Of a stretch of 64,000 nucleotides of DNA, positions 42,225 through 52,849 are shown piece by piece. The DNA lies in NCBI GenBank assembly GCA_964036315.1, contig OZ038480.1:13274805-13338804 (forward strand), read 5' to 3'. Made by a program: the position numbers and the translations under genes. The notes below the pieces were generated by a model. That model did no database searches, was not told where the DNA came from, and was given only the letters and a program-made list of their open reading frames with translations. The DNA comes from Acanthosepion esculentum. Its lineage: Eukaryota; Mollusca; Cephalopoda; Sepiida; Sepiidae. Numbering within the stretch: the stretch's first letter is position 1; every line of letters begins with the position of its first letter.

Positions 42225-42895
42225 TATAGGTTGCAATGGATAAATTGTTGTCTAAATGACGCAAAAAAAAGAAAATAACACTGATATTTCATTTTAAGAG
42301 ATATATTTACCAAAATTCCACAAAAATATTTTGAAATACTAAAGAGTAAATTTATTCAATAAAATCCCCATTGGCTTCAACCATGTCCTCCAGTAGATTT
42401 CGGAATATCCTGTTTCTCTTCGGGACGGTTTCCATGTTTAAGTTGGTGAATGCTTCCATAATCCTTGCCTTCAATTCATCTTTGGTGTTACAAGGACTTT
42501 TGTTGGTCTGTCGCTCAACTGCGGCGCACACATAATAATCAATGGGGTGCAGTCTATGGAGTTTCATGGCAAGATGTAAGGGGCGATGTGGTTGCAGAAA
42601 TTATCTGACAGCCATAATTGGGTTCACCAGCTTGTGTGGCACGGTACAGATTTCTTTTGCTTTTTCTAGCAACCATTCTCTTGACCCAAGGCAACATTAC
42701 GTCTTCAAGGCAATTGATGTAGGCCTCCGTCTTGAGTCTGAGGCCCTCTGGGAAGATGAATGGAGGTATAACGTCGCCATCACGAGTGATCACTCCAAAT
42801 ACCTTCGTAATCACTATTAGACTCACCCAAATCAGATGCACTGTCCGAAGATTGACACCCACTTATTTGAAATGTTCGCATTGGAACTTCATTGG
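42225..42895 (-). pseudogene. DD37D mariner-like (maT-type) transposase pseudogene
   Basis: Minus strand: VFGVITRDGDVIPPFIFPEG, LRLKTEAYINCLEDVMLPWV, then after a frameshift PCHTS, TQLWLSDNFCNHIAPYI and DYYVCAAVERQTNKSPCNTK, DELKARIMEAFTNLNMETV, VEANGDFIE with stop at 42,352. The second catalytic Asp is lost near PCHTS. The right-hand terminus AGGTTGCAATGGATAAATTG at 42,228 matches the end of the plus copy at 45,095. N-terminal HTH missing. Confidence 0.85.
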
Positions 42896-42994
42896 AACTT
42901 CTCTATATGAGAAGATGTAACATTGAAAAGCATAAAGGAAAAAAATTAATTATTTTTAATAATTATTTTTAATAATATGTGGAAATCTCCACCC

Positions 42995-43037
42995 TTTACC
43001 TGAAGACGGTCGTAAGACCAGAAACACGTGTTGTAAA
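42995..43037 (+). ncRNA. Hammerhead-ribozyme candidate
   Basis: Helix I TTTAC (42,995-42,999) pairs with GTAAA (43,033-43,037). Core CTGAAGA is at 43,000-43,006. Helix II GGTC (43,008-43,011) and GACC (43,016-43,019) close a GTAA tetraloop. GAA is at 43,021-43,023. Helix III ACAC (43,024-43,027) and GTGT (43,028-43,031) is a loopless palindrome, so it could pair between two molecules. The cleavage-site base is T at 43,032 (triplet GTT, allowed by NUH). One flaw: the pair next to the core in helix II is C43007 x A43020. Confidence 0.65.
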
Positions 43038-43190
43038 ACTATGTAAAACTATGAAAAATAAAAAATAATATTTTTTAATAAAAAAGAAAAAACAAAAACC
43101 CACATTACAACCAAAAAAGTTTGCGGTACCTCTCTTCTTTTTAATATACACGCTTTTCTCTCGTTGGAACCATTATAACCTCTTCATTTC

Positions 43191-43195
<5 letters not shown>

Positions 43196-43264
<69 letters not shown>
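43196..43264. repeat. (TA)n microsatellite
   Basis: About 34 TA dinucleotides. Confidence 0.98.
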
Positions 43265-43266
<2 letters not shown>

Positions 43267-43267
43267 T

Positions 43268-43395
43268 GAATAATATGAAAAAGACAAAACAAAAATCCGA
43301 ATATGCAAGTTTACTGTTTTAATGTTGTTTTACTGTCGACATTAAAACAGTAAACTTGCATATTCGGATTTTGTTTTGTCTTTTCCATATTTTTC
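43268..43395. repeat. Near-perfect palindrome of about 115 bp
   Basis: AAATCCGAATATGCAAGTTT and ACTGTTTTAATGT on the left mirror ACATTAAAACAGT and AAACTTGCATATTCGGATTT on the right, with a TGTTTTACTGTCG loop. Confidence 0.93.
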
Positions 43396-43436
43396 ATCAT
43401 ACCGTCGGATCTACATCCACATATTTGCTTACATAT

Positions 43437-43443
43437 ATATATG

Positions 43444-43485
<42 letters not shown>

Positions 43486-43500
43486 CATACATATATATAT
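43437..43500. repeat. (TA)n microsatellite
   Basis: TA runs with ATACAT interruptions. It forms the tail of the minus SINE-G copy. Confidence 0.96.
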
Positions 43501-43597
43501 GAAAATATTCGTCCACCGACAGGATTCGAACCTTTATCCTATACGGAACTGTCATATAGCGTGACGTGGCTTAACCGATTCTGTCAGTGAGGATCGT
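43500..43597 (-). mobile_element. SINE-G head, copy 1
   Basis: Minus strand: GATCCTCACTGACAGAATCG, GTTAAGCCACGTCACG, a variable arm TTCC...GGAT, B-box AGGTTCGAATCCTGTCGG and GAATATTTTC. It is the inverted counterpart of 43,925-44,025. Confidence 0.8.
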
Positions 43598-43659
43598 TCG
43601 GTTGGCCAAGTAGAATTTACAGCTTATAAACTTCAATCTTCCATGAATCTCTCACGTAT

Positions 43660-43855
43660 ATTCATAACTGCTCTGAGGACGAATATTTTCTATAAAAAAT
43701 TTCTCGGACATTCAGGCCGGTAAATGTTATTTAATACTGTTTATTATAAAACAGAGCATTTGCTTAAATACTTGTATCTATAAAAAAGAATGTTAAACAT
43801 AAAAATGTCTTTAAATAATAGTTGGACTTTGTTCATTTCATAATGTGTGACGTCA
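43660..43855 (+). repeat. SINE-G tail, copy 2
   Basis: GACGAATATTTTCTAT, TTCTCGGACATTCAGGCCGG, AAATGTTATTTAATACTG, GCATTTGCTTAAATAC and TTGTTCATTTCATAAT equal the tail of 44,013-44,170. The head is missing. Confidence 0.8.
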
Positions 43856-43924
43856 TTTGTTTACATTTGATACGCCATGAGCAGTTATGAATGTTTATAA
43901 GCAGTAAATTCGACCTGGCCAACC

Positions 43925-44168
43925 AACGATCCTCACTGACCGAATCGCTTAAGGCACGTCAGGCTCTATGACGGTTCCGTATAGGATGCAGGTTCGAATC
44001 CTGTCGGAGGATGAATATTTTCTATGAAAATTTCTCGGATATTCAGGCCGGTAAATGTTATTTAATACCGTTTATTATAAACAGAACATTTACTTAAATA
44101 CTTGTATCTATAAAAAGAATATTAAACATAAAAATGTCTTTAAATAATTGTCGGTCTTTCTCCATTTC

Positions 44169-44204
<36 letters not shown>
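43925..44204 (+). mobile_element. SINE-G, full-length copy
   Basis: A class II tRNA-like head (43,929-44,012), then a 150-bp body (ATTTTCTATGAAAATTTCTC, TATTCAGGCCGGTAAATG, TTTATTATAAACAGAAC, TTTCTCCATTTCATAAT), ending in a (TA)n tail from 44,172. Tail-only and inverted copies are at 5.47, 43.5, 43.7, 55.2 and 55.4 kb. A TA-repeat tail is typical of some RTE-mobilised SINEs. Confidence 0.85.
43929..44012 (+). pseudogene. tRNA-like (Leu/Ser-type) SINE head
   Basis: Acceptor ATCCTC (43,929-43,934) pairs with GAGGAT (44,007-44,012). Anticodon stem CGTCA (43,957-43,961) pairs with TGACG (43,969-43,973) around the 7-nt loop GGCTCTA. A long variable arm TTCC-GTATA-GGAT and the T arm GCAGG-TTCGAAT-CCTGT follow. 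The D region CTGACCGAATCGCTTAAGGC resembles class II tRNAs. The anticodon loop lacks U33, and the A box has A for G, so it is tRNA-derived rather than a tRNA gene. Confidence 0.75.
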
Positions 44205-44206
<2 letters not shown>

Positions 44207-44246
44207 TGTGCGTACGTGCGAAATGCGTGTGTGTGTGCGTGTATGT

Positions 44247-45088
44247 AAGGTACGATGGGTAAATTCTTGTTATTTATATTTTTAATTTCACGTATGTGCG
44301 ATTTTTGTTTTTGATTTTGTCGACGGCACATTATAGGAGGCTCAGTTGGGATCCGTCTGTGAGAAAAAGACCATCGTGACGCAATTCACTCCGCCAGAAA
44401 TTTGGAAAGGGTATGCTGTACTGCTTGGAATGCGCCTTGGAAGTTCCAACACAAACATTTCAAAGTCTTTGGCTGCAAATCCGAGAACAGTGCAGAGGAT
44501 TTGGAAAGAGTTGGATGTATCTAATCATGATTACGAAGGTGTTTGGAGCGAACAATAGTCATGGCGATGTTACACCTTCACTTATCTTCCCACAGAGTCT
44601 CAATATCAGAGGTTTATATCAAGGGGCTTGAGGAGGTAGTGTAGTCCTGGGTCGGAGGGGGACTGACGGAAGACCCTACGTTTGGCAACAGGACTCTGCA
44701 CCACGTCACATAAGCAGGAAAACCCAGCCATGGCTGTCAGACAATTTCTGCGACCACATCACCCCTTACATTTGGCCACCTAACTCCCCAGACTGCAACA
44801 CCCTTGATTATTATGTGTGGGGTACAGTTGAGCAAGAGACCAACAAAACTCCTTGTAACAGCAAAGATGAACTGAAGGCAAGGGTTATAGCAGCATTCAC
44901 TGACTTAAACAAGGAGATCGCCCAAAAGAGTTGCAGCGGATTCCGATGTCGTCTTAAGACTGTGGTTGAATCCAATGAATAAATTTACTCTTTAGTATTT
45001 CAAGAATTTTTGTGTAATTTTGTTAAATATATCTGTAATGTCAGTGTTATTTTTCATTTTGCGTCATTTTGACGACAATTTATCCATC

Positions 45089-45097
<9 letters not shown>
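44247..45097 (+). pseudogene. DD37D mariner-like element, internally deleted
   Basis: Ends AGGTACGATGGGTAAATT (left) and, inverted, AGGTGCGATGGATAAATT (right) are terminal inverted repeats. Within: VTQFTPPEIWKGYAVLLGMR, NPRTVQRIWKELDVSN (HTH part), a jump to MITKVFGANNSHGDV, then RPYVWQQDSAPRHISRKTQP, YIWPPNSPDCNTLDYYVWGT, TNKTPCNSKDELKARV and VVESNE stop at 44,979. QQD and TLD are separated by 37 residues: DD37D. About 850 bp against roughly 1.3 kb for a full element; at least two frame changes. Confidence 0.9.

Positions 45098-45142
<45 letters not shown>
45093..45142. repeat. (GT)n microsatellite
   Basis: About 24 GT, directly at the mariner end. Confidence 0.97.
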
Positions 45143-45146
<4 letters not shown>

Positions 45147-45219
45147 GTGAAAGTTTCCCAGAATTAACCGGCAGAAAAAATCAATATGTATAAAGAAAAA
45201 AAAAAGACAATAGGAGAAC

Positions 45220-45265
45220 TAGTTTTAGCTGACGCGTTTCGTCTAATGTTGACTTTTTCAAGTCC
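45220..45265 (-). ncRNA. Hammerhead-like motif, degenerate core
   Basis: Minus strand: CTTGAAAAA in place of CTGANGA, helix II GTC-AACATTA-GAC, GAAACGCGTC with palindromic helix III ACGCGT and triplet GTC. The 3' half is well kept; the 5' core is not. Confidence 0.4.
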
Positions 45266-46187
45266 AAAAACGAAAATGAATTTATTGAAACAAAGTATCT
45301 CCGTAAAAGCCTGTTCTCAACAATCGTTGCGTACGCGTTTGATAATGTGTCGTTCCCGTATTCTGGGGGTGAAACGAATGATGTTTCTATCGCTGATGGC
45401 CACGACCCGAATGATGATTTGGACGACGCGACAGGAGGAAGTCTTGTAAGGCAGCCGTCTTTCTCATCAGGATCTGATCCGATGTTTTGAGCACCAGCTC
45501 AAGATGAAGATTAGAACTGATAGAAAACGGTTGGTTACGCCAGACTTCATCGAGAGGTGGGTGACTTAGGCAAGCTTGGTTCGTGTGAACGGACCTAGCC
45601 TTTATGTTCTTTTTTAGGTTCGCCTACGTCACATCGGGGTGGTTTCTTGTGGAGCCATCCCCTGCTTACGATAGATTTTGTGTAACTATTTAATCTGAGT
45701 GAGTGCCGTTCCCAGCCTGCTACCGGTCTCTTTGGCTATGATTCTAGTCGAGACTCCCATTCCCCCGGTTTGTTTTGACCTCACTTTTTCATTTCAACTT
45801 GGCCAGCTTTCTTCTTTCACCAAAGGCTGTATTTATTTTTTCCTTTCTCTCTCCTTTAGAGAGAGATCCTCTTGAATTTGTCCATAGGCTGAATACAGCG
45901 ACCTATCTATTTTGAGGGTTGGATCGGTCCAACAAACATCTATTATGTTTCGTCTGTTTGTTTTGACATTTCAATTTGTTTTGGGGGGGTTCATCCCTCC
46001 CACCCATCGTCTATCATGGATAAATTTTTAGACTAATGTATAATCATGGAATTTTTAAAGTCATGGGCGTGTTTTGTAGGACTCCCTGAGAGTATGCGGT
46101 ATTATGGTATATGGGCGATTGAATGATGATGGGTGAGTTCTTGTGGTGAATGTGCCAATTGTAACGAGTGAATGGGTCGGGAATCGG
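45266..46187. other. Unassigned sequence with an ATG-less open frame
   Basis: Frame 45,233-45,490 is open for 85 codons without an initial Met (RVSSNVDFFKSKNENEF, then acidic DGHDPNDDLDDATGG). It may be chance or a decayed exon. The motif CACATCGGGGTGGTTTCTTG at 45,630 recurs at 47,343. Confidence 0.25.
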
Positions 46188-46605
46188 TTTGGTTTACTTT
46201 GTTTTGTTTTCCAGTATATCAATGGGTCATTTAATGCTGACAACGTATTTTTTTCCTAGTAATATTTTTGTTTTGTAGCTGTTAATATTATTTTTTCAAA
46301 AACGTCTTGTTGGCAATAGTTTTTTTTTCCAAAAATGTATTGCTGGTAATATTCCATAATGCTTTTTACCTCAGTTTCGAGGTTAATTATTTGCCCATAG
46401 CTGAGACCCTAACAGGTGCTACTACCCCGGGTCAGGGTGGAGGTGGGAACACCAGCAAATAAGAGGTGGTTCCACGTTTCCAAACCTCCTGATCAGAGGC
46501 TTTGCTGTTAGATTTAGTTTATCGTCTTACACAAGACGCGGATGTAGTTTATCGTCTTACCCAGGATGCGGATGTAGTTTATCGTCATACCCCGGGCGCG
46601 TCGTT
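46188..46605 (+). repeat. Rep-A, copy 5
   Basis: GTTTGGTTTACTTTGTTTTG, ATTTAATGCTGACAAC, three TGTTGGCAATA/TGCTGGTAATA units, GCCCATAGCTGAGACCCTAA, GCTACTACCCCGGGTCAG, CTCCTGATCAGAGGC and three 30-bp terminal modules (GTAGTTTATCGTCTTACCCA). Confidence 0.8.
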
Positions 46606-46767
46606 AATCGGATTATCTAGGTATAAGATAGTAAGTGAAGAGCAGCCTCAACCCATTCCCCCTCTTCCGCTTTGTGCCAAAACCGTATATTTTATACAAG
46701 AAATATCAACACAGTATCTATAAACAACAGACAAAATGTCGTTAGCAAATAGAAGCATGTAGAAACG

Positions 46768-47322
46768 ATATTGTATACTCATATGGTGAATTGATAAATT
46801 CCGTTAATTACTTTATGATTGAAGAGAATATTTCCACATTTAGAAATATTGTTTGTAATGTCGTGTTGACGAATTCAACTGTTGTCATTTGATTTCTTGA
46901 TATGTTTGTTGTATACGTTGGCTCGGGAGAGTAGTGACTCTTTTTAGAAAGGTGTTCTTGTGAAAAGAATTTCAAAAACTGTTCTTCACAATACCTGCAG
47001 TTATTTAAAACAAAACGCAGCTATGATCTCAAAAAGAGAAATCGTAAATAATAATTCACCAAATGCAGGAGTCATACATCGAAATAAATTCAACCACATT
47101 CCGGATTTTATAAATGCTGTACTCATAAAACAAAGAAAATAATTCACACAGAAGGAAAATCCTCGAGAGTGCCGCCATTGAATATTATCCAAATATTAAT
47201 CTACTCCCAGGTTTTTCCAATTCCACCAACACAACACAAACAATATTTCTACATGTAAAAATATTCTCTTCAAACATAAATTAACGTAATTTTTCAGTTG
47301 ACCATATGAATATACAATATGC
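46768..47322. mobile_element. Inverted-repeat element, about 555 bp
   Basis: ATATTGTATACTCATATGGT, TTGAAGAGAATATTTCC and AGAAATATTGTTTGT on the left mirror ACAAACAATATTTCTACATG, AATATTCTCTTCAA and ACCATATGAATATACAATAT on the right. Arms are about 95 bp. Inside, a 60-codon frame (46,960-47,142) has no motif. It looks like a MITE or the two ends of a deleted DNA transposon. Confidence 0.7.
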
Positions 47323-47334
47323 AACAGCGATTAA

Positions 47335-47485
47335 ACTTACATCACATCGGGATGGTTTGTTGAGGAGCCATCATAATACAATACCACAGACCTCACTAGC
47401 CATAATGCCCTATTGAGGAGCATATATAGTGTTTCAAATATGAAACAGACTGTCGTTGCTTGGTTTTGTTCACTTGTTATTACAT
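47335..47485. other. Unassigned sequence
   Basis: Contains the second copy of ACATCGGGATGGTTTGTTG (compare 45,630) only. Confidence 0.35.
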
Positions 47486-47542
47486 ACATATATTAAAGGT
47501 GTATGTACATATATACATGTCGCAATGTACGCAACTCTTCAT

Positions 47543-47600
<58 letters not shown>

Positions 47601-47771
47601 GGAGTATGTACATATGAATATGAATCTGGTTTCAGTGCTATGTTCTCGAGGGTACAAAAATGGTTTTGTCAACAGTGTCCACATCATATCGATGCTTGTT
47701 ACTAAATACGTATATTAAAACGTATGTACATATGAATATGTATGTCGCTATGTACGCATCTCTTGATCCAT

Positions 47772-47842
<71 letters not shown>

Positions 47843-47889
47843 GAGTATGTATATATGAATATGTATGTCGCTTTTTACGCATCTCTTCA

Positions 47890-47937
<48 letters not shown>

Positions 47938-47990
47938 TCAAGAGTATGTATATATGAAAATATATGTCGCTTTTTACGCATCTAATCATT

Positions 47991-48024
<34 letters not shown>

Positions 48025-48080
48025 ATAAAAGAGTTTGTACGTATGAATATGTATGTCGTTTTTTACGCATCTAATCATTC

Positions 48081-48172
<92 letters not shown>

Positions 48173-48335
48173 TTTAAAAGAGTATGTACATATGAATATG
48201 AATGTGGGTTCACTGATATGTTTTCCTTGGTACTAAAAATTCTCATCCACACTATTATGCGGAAATTGGGTCGCTGTTTCATTTACATTTATAGATCAAT
48301 GTGAATGTCCGTATATACGCATCTACCCATCATCT
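47486..48335. repeat. Compound array: 50-bp core alternating with microsatellites
   Basis: A core GAGTATGTACATATGAATAT + GTATGTCGCTTTTTACGC + ATCTCTTCATTCA recurs at about 47,491, 47,600, 47,716, 47,841, 47,941, 48,029, 48,180 and 48,297, each time separated by TA, CA, GA or GATA tracts of different length. The core mutates little while the spacers change type completely. Confidence 0.9.
48172..48258. repeat. Left arm of an 85-bp inverted repeat
   Basis: AGAGTATGTACATATGAATA, CACTGATATGTTTTCCTTGG and TACTAAAAATTCTC are mirrored at 48,963-49,045 (AGTACCAAGGAAAACATATC, CATATGTACATACTCTT). The two SINE-H copies lie between the arms. Confidence 0.85.
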
Positions 48336-48365
48336 ATCTATATATATATATATATATTGTCATCC

Positions 48366-48535
48366 ACAGTCAAACTGTTTCCCCTGGTTTCAATTCTCGG
48401 TAGTGGATGCGCACTGCTGATGAGTCCCAAATATAGGACGAAACGGCCGCCCAGTGATTTCTGCATTCTGTTGAGGTTTCAGACTCGATGAATCACTTAA
48501 AATATAATTATCAAATTATCCTAATAATTTCAAAT
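48366..48535 (+). mobile_element. SINE-H with hammerhead, copy 1
   Basis: GGTTTCAATTCTCGGTAGTG (end of a tRNA-like head with a B-box-like TTTCAATTCTC), then the hammerhead candidate (48,405-48,468), then GTTTCAGACTCGATGAATCA and AATTATCCTAATAATTTCA. The same order occurs in copy 2 about 360 bp downstream. Confidence 0.75.
48405..48468 (+). ncRNA. Hammerhead-ribozyme candidate inside SINE-H
   Basis: Helix I outer GGATGC (48,405-48,410) with GCATTC (48,463-48,468), an internal loop (G / ATTTCT), and inner CACTG (48,412-48,416) with CAGTG (48,452-48,456). Core CTGATGA is at 48,417-48,423. Helix II GTCC (48,424-48,427) with GGAC (48,436-48,439) has an 8-nt loop. GAA is at 48,440-48,442. Helix III ACGG/CCGC (48,443-48,450) is loopless. 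Cleavage-site C is at 48,451. Only the U that should pair with the last A of GAAA is C (48,450), so this copy is probably weak or dead, but the fold is otherwise complete. Confidence 0.75.
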
Positions 48536-48589
48536 GTATATCATTGCTTGAACCGGCTTCTAATGCTCTGGAGTGAGCAGCTTGATGAT

Positions 48590-48910
48590 AGTAGTCGTGG
48601 CTCCAGGGGACACAGTCCTATGGTTAAAGTGAATCTCAGTAGAGTTCCACCACGGAATATGTGAGTGAGCGGCGCTATATTGAGTCTGATTTGCTACCAC
48701 TTCATCACCGAGGCCCGTGGGAACAGTTGGTATGTTGTTTGCTTGACAACCTAACTGTCAGGGTTTCAATTCTCGGTAGTGGATGCGCACTGCCGATGAG
48801 TCCCAAATATAGGAGGAAACGGTACTTTCTGCATTCTGTAGAGGTTTCAGACTCAGTGAATCATTTAAAATATAATTATCAAATTCTCCTAATAATTTCA
48901 TATATATATA
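48590..48910 (+). mobile_element. SINE-H, copy 2 with fuller tRNA-like head
   Basis: GCCCGTGGGAACAGTTGGTA, TGTTTGCTTGACAACC, GTCAGGGTTTCAATTCTCGG give a tRNA-like head. Then GGATGCGCACTGCCGATGAG, TCCCAAATATAGGAGG, AAACGG and TTTCTGCATTC show the decayed hammerhead (CCGATGA for CTGATGA; cleavage region deleted). The body is the same as copy 1, ending in (TA)n. Confidence 0.75.
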
Positions 48911-49039
48911 TAATGTCGGCTAAATGATATGTCCGTATATTTAAATATATTTCCGCAAAATAGTGTGGAAGAGAATTTTTAGTACCAAGGAAAACATATC
49001 AGTGAACCCACATTCATATTCATATGTACATACTCTTTT

Positions 49040-50350
<1,311 letters not shown>

Positions 50351-50351
50351 A

Positions 50352-50535
50352 TTTTGTTTCTTAGCCTCCTAAATGTAGTTTGAACATATCCGCTAAAAGT
50401 GGTCGTTCTTTATTATTTGAGAGAAAATGTCTGAATATATGTCTTCGCCTCCTAAACATATTTTTAACATATCCGTGGTAGTTCCTTATTGTTTGAGAGG
50501 AGATGCCTGAATATTTTGTGTCTTAGCGTCCTAAG
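50352..50535. repeat. About 85-bp tandem duplication
   Basis: CGCCTCCTAAACATA, AACATATCCG, TTATTGTTTGAGAG and ATGCCTGAATAT appear twice in order, with a third partial start (TTGTGTCTTAGCGTCCTAA). Confidence 0.8.
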
Positions 50536-51510
50536 CGTATATTAATGTCTTTAATTTTAGAAGACCACATCACAAATAATATTTTTTTAAGAAAATTTCT
50601 TCTTTTCATTTTTAACAGCAAAGAATAAATACTCAGGATTTCTTACTCTTGAGCGTGCAGCATACAAGTAGCCATGTGTAAATATTTCTTTCTAGACCCA
50701 AATTCCAACTTCATGACGCGTTTGGCCTTGTGATTTGTTTATAATTCTCGCAGGGTGAACTGGAAATTTGATTCTTGTATATATAAAAACTTATAGAAAA
50801 AATAGGTATAAAACATTCAATGTAATTGTTATTTTCATCATTAAATTGATTTAAAATTAGTTGGATAATTTTGTATGTTAAATAATAAAACTTTTTTTAA
50901 AAATTTTACCAAAAAATTAATGAAAATTTAAGTAAACAGGCCCTTCAATCAAGTTTCATAAAATTTAATAGTAATAATGATAACAAAATTAATATTTGTG
51001 TACTGGAATGATTTATCTGCATGAAAAAAAATGAGAGACAATTTTAGTCACATTGCCTATTGTATTCCGCCACCGTAACGCCTCAATGTGCTGCAGCTAT
51101 AGCTATCATTGCCTATTTTATACGGAATTCATAGGACCAATAACGGTGGATTTGTACAATAGCCAATGCGAATAGAAAAAATATCTTGTAAAATATAGAA
51201 AAATAAAACCACTATCAGAAATAGCTTTATATCAAAACCCTTCCTAAATTCAAACTCTCGCGAGATTGGTGCGAGTTTATCCAAGAAAATATAAAGACAT
51301 GATATGCACAAAAAATCCAAGCCAGTGTTCGAAACTGGAATCTTAGCTCCAGCGATTGCTGGAAAATTGCAAATCAGATTCTCAAAATACTCCGCCAGTT
51401 CCTTCCATCAGAAATAAAATATTAAAAAGACAGAACCATGAATAGAGCTCAATGTATTTATATACAGAGCAATATGATATACAATTAATCTTAATATATA
51501 TATATATATT
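50536..51510. other. Unassigned AT-rich sequence
   Basis: No gene or repeat recognised. Confidence 0.45.
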
Positions 51511-51514
51511 CTCA

Positions 51515-51660
51515 TCCAAAGACAGACGCTGTATCAAACATCATCAATGTGGCTAGACGTCCGGTTGCCTCTAGCTAGGATCGAAAACCGACTGAATTGG
51601 CGTCAGTCAGGGATTCTACCACAAAGCCGTTGACGCATAGCAGGTATGAAGGTGAATTTA
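51515..51660 (-). mobile_element. tRNA-like SINE head
   Basis: Minus strand: CTTTGTGGTAGAATCCCTGA (A-box-like) and CAGTCGGTTTTCGATCCTAG (B-box), followed by CCACATTGATGATGTTTGAT and a short (TA)n. The spacing fits a tRNA-derived SINE; only this copy is seen. Confidence 0.5.
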
Positions 51661-52690
51661 AGCATATTTATTGTTAGATAAACACACAGTGATTGCGAGA
51701 ACTCGATTCGATTAACCGAAGAAATTTTGCATTATTAGCCGTAATAGTCAATATATATATATGTAAATAAAAAGAAAGAACAAGAAGATATATAATCCCG
51801 TGTTCTTATTGATATTTTTTATTTTTATTTTTACCAAACAGTGCTCAATGTAAATTTACAGAGCATAAATATTATAAATTAACTGATTTAAAATATGGTT
51901 TTTTCGCTACACAGTAATAAACATGTTTCAAAAACTGAAGCTAAAAACTTCAAATTTAATTATATAATTAAATTAAAAGCATTAGTTCTCTTTCATCTTT
52001 AAGCGAATTTTGGAATAACTTATTTTTAAATTTACTGAGTTTTAAAATCATTCAGACAGGGGCGGTAGCGTGTTCATTTTTATTAACTATTATTGTATCA
52101 ATAATGAATTACGTTCGAAAAAGAGGTTAAGTTTAGGGAGGGTAGGGGGTATTTATCAACGAATTCTGACATCCGTTAAACGCATGTCGTCTGTTCTTAT
52201 TTTAACGGCAAAAAGTTTTTCGAAATTTTTTTCGTACTTGTATACTTAAAGATTCTATCTAGCGGTGTTTGGCTTAGAATACGTTTTATTTAACTACAAT
52301 TTTAAAATATTTTTACTCTTAATTGTTAATAGACTATATTTCTTTTTAAAAACAAGTAAATGTAATGGAATTACTTAAATTGTTTAAAATTTCATATGAA
52401 ATATAAGTATGTATATTACCAGCTCCCATTTTTTAAATTTTATTTTTAAATATTATTTAAGGAACATTTTTGACAATGACGGCAAAGAATAGCTAATTCA
52501 TTTCTCTGATTCAGTAAATTTTTATTTTTTATAAACTTAGTAATATATAGTTTCTCATGCAGGCACAAAGGACATGGGTCATTTAATGACCTACATATTC
52601 TAGCTTTTCTTATTAATTTCCATTTTACGGTAGATGTTTTCTTGGATTCTTTTACAGAAATCAGACATCCCTTTCAAAATATATCTGTCA
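51661..52690. other. Unassigned AT-rich sequence, about 1 kb
   Basis: No coding or repeat structure recognised. Confidence 0.45.
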
Positions 52691-52696
<6 letters not shown>

Positions 52697-52768
<72 letters not shown>

Positions 52769-52798
52769 TATATATATTTATATATATATATATATATG
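52697..52798. repeat. (TA)n microsatellite
   Basis: About 50 TA with two TAAATA steps. Confidence 0.98.
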
Positions 52799-52849
52799 AG
52801 GGAATATTTGGAAGAGATAGTATAACAAATGTGTAGGGTGAAATTATAG

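Noticed and set aside
43660..43700. CTGAGGA in the SINE-G tail as another hammerhead
   Set aside because: No GAAA at the required distance and no pairable helix II; a chance box.
43929..44012. Functional tRNA-Leu/Ser gene
   Set aside because: No U33 in the anticodon loop, an A-box change, and the same head sits on several SINE-G copies with a common body.
45460..45490. CTGATGA on the minus strand near 45,465
   Set aside because: Followed by GAAAGACGG without any helix II; not a hammerhead.
47486..48335. CRISPR-like repeat-spacer array
   Set aside because: Spacers are microsatellites of uneven length; eukaryotic context and no cas-like genes.
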